Shown piece after piece: positions 43,312-51,846 of a stretch of 62,413 nt of DNA. The position numbers and the translations under genes were made by a program. This DNA is from JAUNSR01 sp036655755 (GTDB lineage Bacteria; Bacteroidota; Bacteroidia; Bacteroidales; JAUNSR01), in the NCBI GenBank assembly GCA_036655755.1, contig JAVVPN010000006.1:1-62413 (forward strand), written 5' to 3'. Every line of letters begins with the position of its first letter. The first letter of the stretch is position 1. Below the pieces are notes generated by a model. The model ran no database searches. It had not been told where the DNA came from and was given only the letters and a program-made list of their open reading frames with translations.

Positions 43312-44094
43312 ATGCAACAATTTACATTAGGTTTGATTCAAACCGATATTTTATGGGAGGATATATCCGGCAATTTAGCCCGGTTATATCCTCGTATTGT
43401 TTCTGCACAAGGGGTTTGCGATCTGATTATTTTTCCGGAGATGTTTACTACCGGTTTTTCAATGCACTCTGCCACGCTTGCGGAGCCTGTAGATGGCTTT
43501 ACCATCTCTACGCTTCAAGCCTGGGCCGACCAGACCGGTATCGCATTTTGCGGTAGTTTTATTTGCCGGGACGGCGATAAAACCTACAATCGCGCATTTT
43601 TTATCACTCCCATGCAACGTTTCTTCTACGATAAACATCATCTATTTAGGATGGGCAGCGAGCCGCTTCATTTCGATGCCGGCAAAGACGCATGCATCGT
43701 CTCTTATAAAGGATGGAATATTTCACTTCAGGTTTGCTATGACCTGCGCTTCCCCGTATGGTGCCGAAACGTAAACAACAACTATGATTTACAAATATTC
43801 GTAGCTAGCTGGCCCGCATCCCGACAATCAGCGTGGGATATCTTACTGCGAGCAAGAGCTATTGAAAATGAGGCTTACGTAGCAGGAGTAAACCGTGTAG
43901 GCTCGGATGGAAACGGAATCGAATACCGGGGCGGATCGGTCGTGGCTGATATGAAAGGTGAAATTATTGCGCAAGCAACGCCTGGCGAAGAAGGGATCAT
44001 CGTATGTACACTTCGTAAAGATTTGCTGAATAAATTCCGCGAAAAATTTCCGGCATGGCAGGATGCTGATTCCTTTGAGATTAAGCAAGTTTAA
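43312..44094 (+). CDS. Omega-amidase/nitrilase-family amidohydrolase (YafV-like)
   Basis: The 260-residue carbon-nitrogen hydrolase has the complete Glu-Lys-Cys triad: E in IIFPEMFTTGFS (near residue 44), K in YDKHHLFRMG (near 107), and C in LQVCYDLRFPVW (near 144). The YafV/Nit2 group hydrolyses alpha-ketoglutaramate or alpha-ketosuccinamate formed by side transamination, a metabolite-repair role. The start at 43312 avoids an overlap of 23 bases with the acyltransferase and fits the family N-terminus (QFTLGLIQTDI). Confidence 0.9.
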   Translation: MQQFTLGLIQTDILWEDISGNLARLYPRIVSAQGVCDLIIFPEMFTTGFSMHSATLAEPVDGFTISTLQAWADQTGIAFCGSFICRDGDKTYNRAFFITPMQRFFYDKHHLFRMGSEPLHFDAGKDACIVSYKGWNISLQVCYDLRFPVWCRNVNNNYDLQIFVASWPASRQSAWDILLRARAIENEAYVAGVNRVGSDGNGIEYRGGSVVADMKGEIIAQATPGEEGIIVCTLRKDLLNKFREKFPAWQDADSFEIKQV

Positions 44095-44108
44095 AAACAA
44101 CCTGCTTA

Positions 44109-44116
44109 TAAATTTG
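44109..44116 (+). promoter_or_regulatory. Candidate -7 box for the META lipoprotein gene
   Basis: TAAATTTG lies 50 bases before the start at 44166. Confidence 0.45.
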
Positions 44117-44165
44117 TTTTATTAAGAGAGATAACAATATTAATTCAAATCAAATATTTTTCCGT

Positions 44166-44702
44166 ATGAAAAAATTATTTTATTCCGTATTATTCATTGG
44201 TGCATTGGGATTTATGACCGCTTGCGGTGGTAATCAGAAGAAATCTGAAGAAACCAAAGCTGAGCAAATGGCAAAAGAGATTGAACAAGCTGATGCCGCT
44301 AATTTGATTGGGGACTGGAATTTACAAACATTAAACGGAGTAGCTGTTCCACAAACAGAAGAAACACCTTATCTCACATTCAACATCAATGACAAGCGAT
44401 TGGCCGGAATGACCGGATGCAATCGCGTAATGGGTGATATTATCCTTAGCGATACAGATGCAGCAGCGATTTCATTTGATAAAATGGGATCAACTAAAAT
44501 GATGTGTCATAACGACTCGCTCGAATCTGTCGTTTTATCTACTTTAGCGAAAGTGCGTTCATACGCAGCTATCACTTGTAAAAATGTAAATGCAAAAACA
44601 AGTTGTATTGCTTTTTACGATGAAAATAAAAATGAATTAATGACATTACAGCAAGAGCCACTGGTGAATACAGAGTTCGAAAAAACTCCTGCTGAAAATT
44701 GA
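44166..44702 (+). CDS. META-domain lipoprotein (HslJ-like)
   Basis: The 178-residue predicted lipoprotein has lipobox FMTACGG near residue 20 and a charged linker. It then has one META domain: GDWNLQTLNGV near residues 49-59, MTGCNRVMGDI near 82-92, and STKMMCHNDSLES near 104. Such domains are named after HslJ, linked to novobiocin and heat responses in E. coli. Specific function is unknown. A strong terminator follows. Confidence 0.85.
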   Translation: MKKLFYSVLFIGALGFMTACGGNQKKSEETKAEQMAKEIEQADAANLIGDWNLQTLNGVAVPQTEETPYLTFNINDKRLAGMTGCNRVMGDIILSDTDAAAISFDKMGSTKMMCHNDSLESVVLSTLAKVRSYAAITCKNVNAKTSCIAFYDENKNELMTLQQEPLVNTEFEKTPAEN

Positions 44703-44720
44703 AATTGACTTGCAGTAAAT

Positions 44721-44760
44721 AAAAAAAGGAACTATTCGCAAACGAATAGTTCCTTTTTTT
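44721..44760 (+). terminator. Terminator after the META lipoprotein gene
   Basis: An 18-base-pair stem, AAAAAAAGGAACTATTCG (44721-44738) with 44743-44760, closes on a 4-base loop CAAA. It presents T runs on both strands. Confidence 0.92.
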
Positions 44761-44776
44761 TATATGCGCAGCTACA

Positions 44777-44903
44777 TGATTGGCCAACAGCCATAGTGCC
44801 ATCATCTCGTCACGGCCGAGGAGGGATCTCTTCGCGCGCGAGATGAGTTGTTTTCACGGGCGCGAAGGAAACCCTTCACGCCCGTGACGAGATAAACCAA
44901 TCA
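44777..44903. repeat. GC-rich nested palindrome downstream of nspC
   Basis: Nested inverted repeats share one centre: TGATTGG (44777-44783) with CCAATCA (44897-44903), and ATCTCGTCACGG (44804-44815) with CCGTGACGAGAT (44882-44893). Inside are CACGGGCG/CGCCCGTG with an inner GAAGG/CCTTC. TCATCTCG (44802-44809) can alternatively pair with CGAGATGA (44839-44846). The block is much richer in G and C than its surroundings. It could be a REP/MITE-like element or an elaborate terminator for nspC. Confidence 0.6.
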
Positions 44904-44930
44904 GTATGCCTTTATCTGTTTACAGATAGT

Positions 44931-46070
44931 TTAAGACATACGAGCTTTGTAATCCTGATAGCTGAATTCGCGGAACAGATCCAGCGAATCATCCTGACGC
45001 CAAATAGCAAGCGACGGATGAGAAATCCCGTTAAACATATTGGTTTTCACCACTGTATAATGAATCATATCTTCAAAAACGATACGATCACCTATGTTTA
45101 GCTCTTTTTCAAACGACCATTCACCTACATAATCACCACTCAGGCAACTGTTTCCACCCATGCGATAGGTAGGAAGCGTAGGGTTTGGTTCTACCGCTCC
45201 ACGGATTGCAGGCTTATAAGGCATCTCAAGACAGTCTGGCATGTGGCATGCAAATGAAACATCCAGAATCGCCGTTTTAATGCCATGATTCTCTACAATA
45301 TCTACGATGGTAGAAACCAGCTCACCCGTCTGCCATGCGAAAGCACTACCCGGTTCAAGTATTAACTGAAGATTTGGATATTTCGCGTTAAAGGCTTTTA
45401 AAAGGGTAATCAGATGTTCTGTATCATACCCTTTACGCGTCATCAGATGACCGCCGCCCATGTTCAACCATTTCAACTGCGATAGGTATTTACCGAATTT
45501 ACGATCCACCTCATTGAGCGTTTTTTCAAGATCGAACGACGATGATTCGCACAATGTGTGAAAATGAAATCCTTCAAGACCCGCCGGCAATGTGTCAGGA
45601 AGCTGCGATGCCAATACGCCAAAGCGTGTACCGGGAGCACATGGATTGTAAAGTTCGGTTTCAACTTCCGAATATTCAGGGTTAATACGCAATCCACAAG
45701 AAATTCCGGTTCCGCTTTTAAGCGTTTCAGGATAAAAACGCTCAAACTGAGTCAATGAATTAAACGTGATATGGCTGCTATATTTCATAAAAATCGGGAA
45801 ATTCTCTTCCGTATAAGCGGGCGAAAAAGTATGCGCACGACTGCCCATCTCTTCAAAAGCCAATTGGGCTTCGAAAACCGAGCTTGCCGTTGAGTAAGGA
45901 ATATACTCGCGTATGATAGGAAATGCCTTCCACATAGCAAAAGCTTTAAAGGCAAGGATAATATCAGCCCCCGAGCGATCTTTTACATCTTTAATCAACT
46001 CAAGGTTTTTACGGAGCTTCTCTTCTTCCAGTACATAACATGGAGAAGGAATCTGATTGAAATCTATCAT
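44931..46070 (-). CDS. nspC: Carboxynorspermidine decarboxylase
   Basis: The 379-residue PLP-dependent fold-III decarboxylase converts carboxyspermidine or carboxynorspermidine to the free polyamine. The PLP lysine is in ILAFKAFAMW near residue 42. LNMGGGHLMTRKGYDTEHL near 205 and LEPGSAFAWQTG near 243 are conserved. The active-site C in SFACHMPDCLEMPYKP near 275 is also present. This is the main spermidine route in gut Bacteroidota. It lies 15 bases downstream of the PcrA-type helicase gene. The partner dehydrogenase gene is not in the window. Confidence 0.94.
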   Translation of the reverse strand: MIDFNQIPSPCYVLEEEKLRKNLELIKDVKDRSGADIILAFKAFAMWKAFPIIREYIPYSTASSVFEAQLAFEEMGSRAHTFSPAYTEENFPIFMKYSSHITFNSLTQFERFYPETLKSGTGISCGLRINPEYSEVETELYNPCAPGTRFGVLASQLPDTLPAGLEGFHFHTLCESSSFDLEKTLNEVDRKFGKYLSQLKWLNMGGGHLMTRKGYDTEHLITLLKAFNAKYPNLQLILEPGSAFAWQTGELVSTIVDIVENHGIKTAILDVSFACHMPDCLEMPYKPAIRGAVEPNPTLPTYRMGGNSCLSGDYVGEWSFEKELNIGDRIVFEDMIHYTVVKTNMFNGISHPSLAIWRQDDSLDLFREFSYQDYKARMS

Positions 46071-46084
46071 TTCGTAATATAGTG

Positions 46085-48424
46085 TTATTGTAATATATCA
46101 AATTTAGCAAACTTCAGCAACAACTGCTTGGTACCGACATTATCAAAAGTCACGGTTGCCTTGGTATTATCACCGCTTCCTTCAACCTTTTCAACCGTAC
46201 CAATACCGAATCGGTCATGACGGATCACGTTTCCGGCTTTTACACCAGCCTCTTGCCCACTACCAAACGTTGAACTACCGGCAGGAGTTGAGGAAACAGG
46301 TGATAGACGCTTCCCTCCCGAAACAGGAGCTGCAGCCGGAGTTACCCGAGATGCTGTTTTGTGCGCCGGATTAGAAGTAGAATATGGGGTATTGCTCTGT
46401 GTGCGGTTTTCGGAGAATCGACGCGCTTGTTGTTGCGCCTCCTCGCCAATGCGATTACCGGCAGGCAACTTCAAATAACGCTGATCGATATCCTGTAGAA
46501 AACGGCTCGGCGTGCATGGTTGCTGTTGTCCATTGCGGAAACGCATCCCCGCATACGACAAGGCACAGTTTTCTTCTGCACGAGTAATGGCGACATAAAA
46601 CAAACGGCGCTCCTCTTCTAAGCCTCCGGGCGTTTCTTTTGCCATCATTGAAGGAAAGAGATCTTCTTCGAGCCCTACGATAAATACATTCCGAAATTCA
46701 AGTCCTTTTGAGGCGTGAATGGTCATCAATGTAATTTTATCGCTATCAGCCTCTTTATCGTTATCCTGATCGGTAGCCAACGATACTTCACCCAGAAAAT
46801 CGGTCAGCGAAAGCGCCTCGTTACCCTCTTCCTGGCGGCCACTGACAAATTCAAAAATACCACTCAAAAGTTCCTGCACATTTTGCTGACGTGTCATTCC
46901 CTCTACCGAATTGTCACTTGTAAGTTCTTTGGTCATTCCGGAAGCACGCACAATAAAATCGGCTATTTCGAATGCATTCTTCGATTGATTGGCTTCGGCA
47001 AACTCTTCTATCATCTGCCGAAACGCAGCCAGTTTATTGGCCGTTCCCGAATTCACGTCCAAACCGTAACCGATCGGATTGCGTAAAACTTCAAACAGAC
47101 TGACATCATTACGAGAGGCGGCCAGTCCGATTTTAGAAACCGTAGTATCCCCGATTCCACGTTTGGGATAATTAATGATGCGCTTGAAGGCTTCTTCATC
47201 GTCGGGATTTGTTGTCAATCGTAAATAAGCAATGACATCTTTTACCTCTTTACGCTGATAAAAAGACAATCCTCCGTAAATGCGATAAGGAATGCTTCGC
47301 TTGCGAAGAGCCTCTTCGAGGATACGCGACTGCGCATTAGTACGGTAAAGAATGGCAAAATCACTAAAATGATAGCTTTTGGCTACACGCATTTCAGAAA
47401 TTTTATTGGCAATCAGATATGCCTCTTCGAAATCGGAAAAAGAAGCATATAAAGGAATCTGCGCTCCTTCCTGATTTTCGGAGAAAATATTTTTTTCGAT
47501 CTGCTCCTTATTCTTCTTAATCAAACTGTCGGCCGCCTTCACAATGGTCTGCGTAGAACGGTAGTTTTGTTCGAGCTTGAATATCCGGGTACCGGGCAAA
47601 CTGTTGCGGAAATTAAGGATATTCGCAATGTTTGCTCCCCTGAAAGAATAAATACTTTGGGCGTCGTCGCCAACCACACATACCCTGTTGTGTTTTTTTG
47701 ACAATAGCTCTACAATCAGATGCTGCGCCTTATTGGTGTCTTGATACTCATCGACGAGGATAAACTGGAAAAAATCCTGATATTTTGCCAACACGTCGGG
47801 ATGATCGCGAAACAGAATATTGGTATATAATAACAGATCGTCAAAATCCATTGCTCCTGCATTTTTACACCGATACCAATAACGCATATAAATCTGCCCC
47901 AACAACGGACGTCCGGCCTGCGAGTCGTATTTCTGCAACTCACCATTGGCGACGTACATTTCGGGGGTGATCAGGTGGTTTTTAGCGTTGGAAATCTGCG
48001 ATTGGATTGCACCTGGTTTATACGTCTTATCATCCAGTTGCATCTCTTTGATAATCGTTTTAATCAGGTTCTTTGAATCGGCGCTGTCATAAATGGTAAA
48101 ATCAGATTTGAATCCCAGTAATGAAGCATTTGCACGCAAAATCCGTGAAAAAATAGAGTGAAAAGTACCCATCCACAACTGACGCGCAGTATTATGACCC
48201 ACAACTTTGGCGATACGCTCTTTCATTTCGCGCGCCGCTTTATTTGTAAAGGTCAGCGCCATAATTCCATACGGAGGCAACCCTTGTTCTAATAAATAAG
48301 CAATTTTATAGGTAAGTACCCTCGTTTTACCGGATCCCGCTCCGGCTATTATTAATGAGGGACCATCATTATAGAGCACAGCGTTACGCTGACTTTCATT
48401 TAATTCCTGCAAAAACTTTTCCAC
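46085..48424 (-). CDS. ATP-dependent DNA helicase, PcrA/UvrD type
   Basis: The 779-residue SF1A 3'-5' helicase works in repair and in removing RNA polymerase or recombinase from DNA. Motif Ia/I is GAGSGKTRVLTYKIA near residue 28, motif II DEYQDTN near 226, motif III GDDAQSIYSFRGA near 252, motif V MTIHASKGLEF near 575 and motif VI LFYVAITRAEENC near 616. A disordered Ser/Pro-rich linker leads to a C-terminal Tudor-like RNAP-binding segment (VIRHDRFGIGTVEKVEG). Length is typical. Confidence 0.94.
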   Translation of the reverse strand: MEKFLQELNESQRNAVLYNDGPSLIIAGAGSGKTRVLTYKIAYLLEQGLPPYGIMALTFTNKAAREMKERIAKVVGHNTARQLWMGTFHSIFSRILRANASLLGFKSDFTIYDSADSKNLIKTIIKEMQLDDKTYKPGAIQSQISNAKNHLITPEMYVANGELQKYDSQAGRPLLGQIYMRYWYRCKNAGAMDFDDLLLYTNILFRDHPDVLAKYQDFFQFILVDEYQDTNKAQHLIVELLSKKHNRVCVVGDDAQSIYSFRGANIANILNFRNSLPGTRIFKLEQNYRSTQTIVKAADSLIKKNKEQIEKNIFSENQEGAQIPLYASFSDFEEAYLIANKISEMRVAKSYHFSDFAILYRTNAQSRILEEALRKRSIPYRIYGGLSFYQRKEVKDVIAYLRLTTNPDDEEAFKRIINYPKRGIGDTTVSKIGLAASRNDVSLFEVLRNPIGYGLDVNSGTANKLAAFRQMIEEFAEANQSKNAFEIADFIVRASGMTKELTSDNSVEGMTRQQNVQELLSGIFEFVSGRQEEGNEALSLTDFLGEVSLATDQDNDKEADSDKITLMTIHASKGLEFRNVFIVGLEEDLFPSMMAKETPGGLEEERRLFYVAITRAEENCALSYAGMRFRNGQQQPCTPSRFLQDIDQRYLKLPAGNRIGEEAQQQARRFSENRTQSNTPYSTSNPAHKTASRVTPAAAPVSGGKRLSPVSSTPAGSSTFGSGQEAGVKAGNVIRHDRFGIGTVEKVEGSGDNTKATVTFDNVGTKQLLLKFAKFDILQ

Positions 48425-48469
48425 TATAGGCTATTTTTTTGAAAGAATGACATTTTAGGCATTCCCATA

Positions 48470-48477
48470 CAAAGATA
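48470..48477 (-). promoter_or_regulatory. Candidate -7 box for the helicase-nspC unit
   Basis: The minus strand reads TATCTTTG, predicting a leader of about 40 bases to 48424. Confidence 0.5.
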
Positions 48478-48605
48478 AAAAATTTTTTTTGAGGTTTCTC
48501 AGAACAAAACTGAGTCCTTCTGTGTTTAGAATATACAACAAGGATGATTATAACATTTTCCTTAAAAAACAGGAATAAGTTATTAAAGGATCAAAACTAT
48601 TGATT

Positions 48606-49187
48606 ATGAGATTTACATTGCCACCTCTTCCCTATCCGGAAGATTCATTAGAGCCTGCCATCAGCGCACGTACATTATCATTTCATCATGGTAAACATTT
48701 GGCGGCTTATATAGACAACACAAACAAGCTCATAGAGGGTACACGTTTCGAAAATGATGACCTTGAAACAATTGTACGCCATTCGGAAGGAGCTTTATTC
48801 AATAATGCAGCTCAAACTTGGAACCATATCTTCTACTTCGAATCATTCTCTCCTGAAAAAGGGATGACTCCTGAAGGTAAATTATTGGACGAAATTAAAA
48901 GAAGTTGGGGTTCATTTGAACAATTTAAAGAGGAATTTGTTAAACAAGGAGTAGCACAATTCGGATCAGGTTGGGTTTGGCTAATTAAAAATGCCAAAGG
49001 CGATTTGGAAATACTGAAAACCGGTAACGCCGGTACTCCGATCACACTGCAAGATGTAAAACCATTACTTACATTTGATGTGTGGGAACATGCCTACTAC
49101 CTCGATTATCAAAATCGCAGAGCCGATTCGTTAAAAGCCCTTTGGGATATAATCAATTGGCGAGTAGTAGAAAAAAGATTTGACTAA
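48606..49187 (+). CDS. Superoxide dismutase, Fe/Mn family
   Basis: The 193-residue cytosolic enzyme dismutates superoxide. Metal ligands are visible: His in SFHHGKHLAAY (near residue 26), His in NNAAQTWNHIFY (near 75), and Asp and His in DVWEHAYYLDY (near 158-162). Gln in AAQTWNH suggests the iron or cambialistic type. The start is the ATG at 48606 (MRFTLPPLPY); the frame before it begins with TTG. A weak hairpin (48550-48583, ATAAC/GTTAT plus TCCT/AGGA) lies upstream. Confidence 0.95.
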   Translation: MRFTLPPLPYPEDSLEPAISARTLSFHHGKHLAAYIDNTNKLIEGTRFENDDLETIVRHSEGALFNNAAQTWNHIFYFESFSPEKGMTPEGKLLDEIKRSWGSFEQFKEEFVKQGVAQFGSGWVWLIKNAKGDLEILKTGNAGTPITLQDVKPLLTFDVWEHAYYLDYQNRRADSLKALWDIINWRVVEKRFD

Positions 49188-49272
49188 ATGCGTAATTCGC
49201 AAATAAAAATATAGTCGCGCGTGACGCGTAACTTTTCTAGCACTTTAAAATAAGCATAATGTGATGAATTCG

Positions 49273-49317
49273 ACAGAGAGCCATGCCTTGCGAAAGGGAG
49301 CTCTCTGTATTTTTTTT
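49273..49317 (+). terminator. Terminator downstream of superoxide dismutase gene
   Basis: ACAGAGAGC (49273-49281) pairs with GCTCTCTGT (49300-49308), followed by a run of eight T. It is 86 bases after the stop. Confidence 0.8.
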
Positions 49318-49373
49318 GTATCTACACCCCTATTAAAATCGATATCTTATCACCTAATATTCAATTATTTTAC

Positions 49374-49381
49374 TATATTTA
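49374..49381 (+). promoter_or_regulatory. Candidate -7 box for ald
   Basis: TATATTTA, one base off the TAnnTTTG consensus, lies 61 bases before the start. Confidence 0.35.
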
Positions 49382-49442
49382 AGCAACATAACATTTAGTT
49401 ATTGAAGATTTTCTCTTTTACAAACCTTAAATTCTTCTATTT

Positions 49443-50531
49443 ATGAAAATAGGCATTCCTAAAGAGATTAAAAACAATGAAAACCGCGTATCTCTTACTC
49501 CTGCGGGAACACGCGCACTTACCGGTAAAGGACACATTGTTTATGTACAACATTTGGCAGGTAGTAACAGTGGATTTGCTGACGAGGAGTATATAAAAGC
49601 GGGAGCTCAGATCCTACCGGATATTGAGTCAGTTTATGCTATTGCCGACATGATTGTTAAAGTGAAAGAACCGATTGAGGCTGAATATAAACTGATCCGT
49701 CCGCATCAGCTAATCTTTACTTATTTTCATTTTGCATCCAGCAAAACATTGACAGATGCAATGGTAGCAAGTAAAGCAGTTTGTGTTGCTTATGAAACCG
49801 TAGAAAAAGATGATCATAGCTTACCTTTGTTGATACCTATGTCTGAGGTAGCCGGCCGAATGTCCGTACAAGAAGGAGCATTCTTTTTAGAGAAACCCCA
49901 TGGAGGAAAAGGTATATTACTTGGAGGCGTGCCCGGAGTAAAACCGGCGAAAGTATTGATTATCGGCGGTGGTGTGGTTGGTTATAATGCAGCAATCATT
50001 GCATCCGGAATGGGTGCAGATGTTATTATCTGCGATACATCCTTATCACGGTTGCGCCATTTGAGTGAAATACTTCCTAAAAATGTAGCTACCATGATGT
50101 CTTCCGAATATAATATTGCGGCAGAATTACCATATACAGATTTGGTTATCGGAGCAGTACTCATACCGGGAGCAAAAGCCCCTCACTTAATTACGCGCGA
50201 TATGCTCAAGCTTCTTCGCAAAGGTTCGGTGCTGGTAGATGTAGCGATCGATCAGGGTGGTTGCTTTGAAACTTCTCATCCGACTTCACATGATAATCCG
50301 GTATATGAAGTAGAGGATGTAGTGCATTATTGCGTAGCCAATATACCGGGAGCAGTGCCATTTACTTCAACTTTAGCACTTACAAATGCAACATTGCCTT
50401 ATGTTATCGAATTAGCAGAATTAGGCTGGGAAGAAGCTTGTAAAAGAAATCCTGAATTAATGCGCGGTTTAAATATCGTTGAAGGTGAAATCGTTTATAA
50501 GGGGGTAAAAGAAGCCTTCCAAACAGAATAA
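49443..50531 (+). CDS. ald: Alanine dehydrogenase
   Basis: The 362-residue NAD-dependent enzyme interconverts alanine with pyruvate and ammonia. The N-terminal KIGIPKEIKNNENRVSLTPAG is diagnostic, with Arg15 and Lys (VKVKEP near residue 75) in the substrate site and His in FTYFHFA near 96. The NAD fold GGGVVGYNAA is near 178. Length is standard. A hairpin terminator follows, so the gene is monocistronic. Confidence 0.95.
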   Translation: MKIGIPKEIKNNENRVSLTPAGTRALTGKGHIVYVQHLAGSNSGFADEEYIKAGAQILPDIESVYAIADMIVKVKEPIEAEYKLIRPHQLIFTYFHFASSKTLTDAMVASKAVCVAYETVEKDDHSLPLLIPMSEVAGRMSVQEGAFFLEKPHGGKGILLGGVPGVKPAKVLIIGGGVVGYNAAIIASGMGADVIICDTSLSRLRHLSEILPKNVATMMSSEYNIAAELPYTDLVIGAVLIPGAKAPHLITRDMLKLLRKGSVLVDVAIDQGGCFETSHPTSHDNPVYEVEDVVHYCVANIPGAVPFTSTLALTNATLPYVIELAELGWEEACKRNPELMRGLNIVEGEIVYKGVKEAFQTE

Positions 50532-50571
50532 TTTAACAGAGCCAGCTCTTATTTTTTTAATAATACAGACT

Positions 50572-50614
50572 CCGCGTTATTCCGATGAAATCATCTGCGA
50601 ATAACGCGGTTTTT
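50572..50614 (+). terminator. Terminator after ald
   Basis: CCGCGTTATTC (50572-50582) pairs with GAATAACGCGG (50599-50609), with an inner GATG/CATC and a trailing T run. It overlaps a longer phosphoesterase frame beginning at 50585, ruling out that start. Confidence 0.85.
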
Positions 50615-50638
50615 ATATGCAGATCGAAAGGAATCGCT

Positions 50639-50646
50639 TATTTTTG
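50639..50646 (+). promoter_or_regulatory. Candidate -7 box for the phosphoesterase-tex unit
   Basis: TATTTTTG lies between the ald terminator and the ATG at 50675. Confidence 0.5.
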
Positions 50647-50674
50647 TGAGTTCATTAAAAAAAAGAAAGATTCT

Positions 50675-51844
50675 ATGTTTTTTATAATATCTGTTATTGC
50701 CCTCATTTTACTTTCATTAGCCGGGAATTCCGTTTTTTACCTGAGCGCTAGCAAGCAACTGCGTAAAAATCGAATTTTCAGAACTATATGGGGAATCGAA
50801 ACCATTGGAGTAGCCCTTCTGCCCGTTATTTTGGTTTCACTTACCTTCTATACCGGATTATCTACCGATTCTCGAATCTTTATGTGGGGGGTGTTTCTCA
50901 CCCTTCTTTTTATCGTTCCTTTGATTTGTTTCATGATATATGCCCTCGTTGCGGTATTTCCGTTTAATCAGCGCATACGACGAGTCACCGCCGGCATAGG
51001 ATGGCTAATGATGGGAATTATTGCTTCTGCCATACTCTACGGAGGTATTGTAGGACGAAAAAAGATCGTTGTCGAAAAAGAAGTTATTTATACTTCACGA
51101 CTACCCGAATCATTCGACAAATTAAAAATCGTACAGATATCGGATCTGCATTTAGGAAGTATCCGCCATAATCCTGAATATATTCAGGCGATTGTTGATT
51201 CGGTCAATAACCAACATCCTGATTTAATTTTCTTTACAGGAGATTTAGTAAATAGCAAGGCAAGTGAGGCAGAACCTTTTCGTTCATTATTACATTCGCT
51301 AAAAGCCAAAGAGGGTGTTTACTCGGTATTAGGAAATCATGATTATGCATATTATCACCGCTGGAACTCCGAAGAGGAGCGACTTAATAATGTAGCGCAA
51401 TTAATCGCACTCGAAAAAAAGGCAGGCTGGGATCTTTTAAATAATGAACATCGAATATTATCACGAAATGACGATAGTATTGTTATTGCGGGGGTAGAGA
51501 ATTGGGGTGAAAAACGGTTCGGGCAGCAAGGAGATTTAAGCAAAGCTTTAACGAACATATCCGACTCCAGTTTTATCTTGCTATTGTCTCATAACCCAGT
51601 ACATTGGCGTAAAGAGGTGTTGCCTGAGACAAATGTAGATGTTACTTTTTCGGGACATACTCATGCCATGCAAATGCAGATAGGCAACTTCTCTCCCTCT
51701 GAATGGTTATATAAGGAATGGAGCGGTTTGTATCAAGAAAACAATCAATATCTATATGTAAACCGGGGAACCGGCTTCGTTATATTTCCGGCACGCATCG
51801 GTGCATATCCGGAAATTTCTTTCATTGAATTAAGACATAAATAA
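50675..51844 (+). CDS. Membrane-anchored metallophosphoesterase
   Basis: The protein is about 389 residues. The first ~130 residues contain four hydrophobic helices. The rest is a calcineurin-like phosphoesterase domain with ISDLHLGS (near residue 155), FTGDLVN, GNHDYA (near 223), SHNPVHW and GHTHAMQMQ. This is a complete two-metal site. Members of this YaeI-like group have been linked to lipid head-group or nucleotide hydrolysis; the substrate is unknown. The start at 50675 (MFFIIS) follows from the terminator overlap. Tex begins 2 bases after its stop. Confidence 0.9.
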   Translation: MFFIISVIALILLSLAGNSVFYLSASKQLRKNRIFRTIWGIETIGVALLPVILVSLTFYTGLSTDSRIFMWGVFLTLLFIVPLICFMIYALVAVFPFNQRIRRVTAGIGWLMMGIIASAILYGGIVGRKKIVVEKEVIYTSRLPESFDKLKIVQISDLHLGSIRHNPEYIQAIVDSVNNQHPDLIFFTGDLVNSKASEAEPFRSLLHSLKAKEGVYSVLGNHDYAYYHRWNSEEERLNNVAQLIALEKKAGWDLLNNEHRILSRNDDSIVIAGVENWGEKRFGQQGDLSKALTNISDSSFILLLSHNPVHWRKEVLPETNVDVTFSGHTHAMQMQIGNFSPSEWLYKEWSGLYQENNQYLYVNRGTGFVIFPARIGAYPEISFIELRHK

Positions 51845-51846
51845 GT

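Noticed and set aside
46715..47086. Plus-strand frame of 123 codons opposite the PcrA-type helicase
   Set aside because: The helicase motifs on the minus strand are complete, so this frame is a shadow.
50585..50674. Longer N-terminus of the metallophosphoesterase
   Set aside because: Its first codons form the ald terminator and the promoter box lies inside it; the ATG at 50675 fits the membrane topology.
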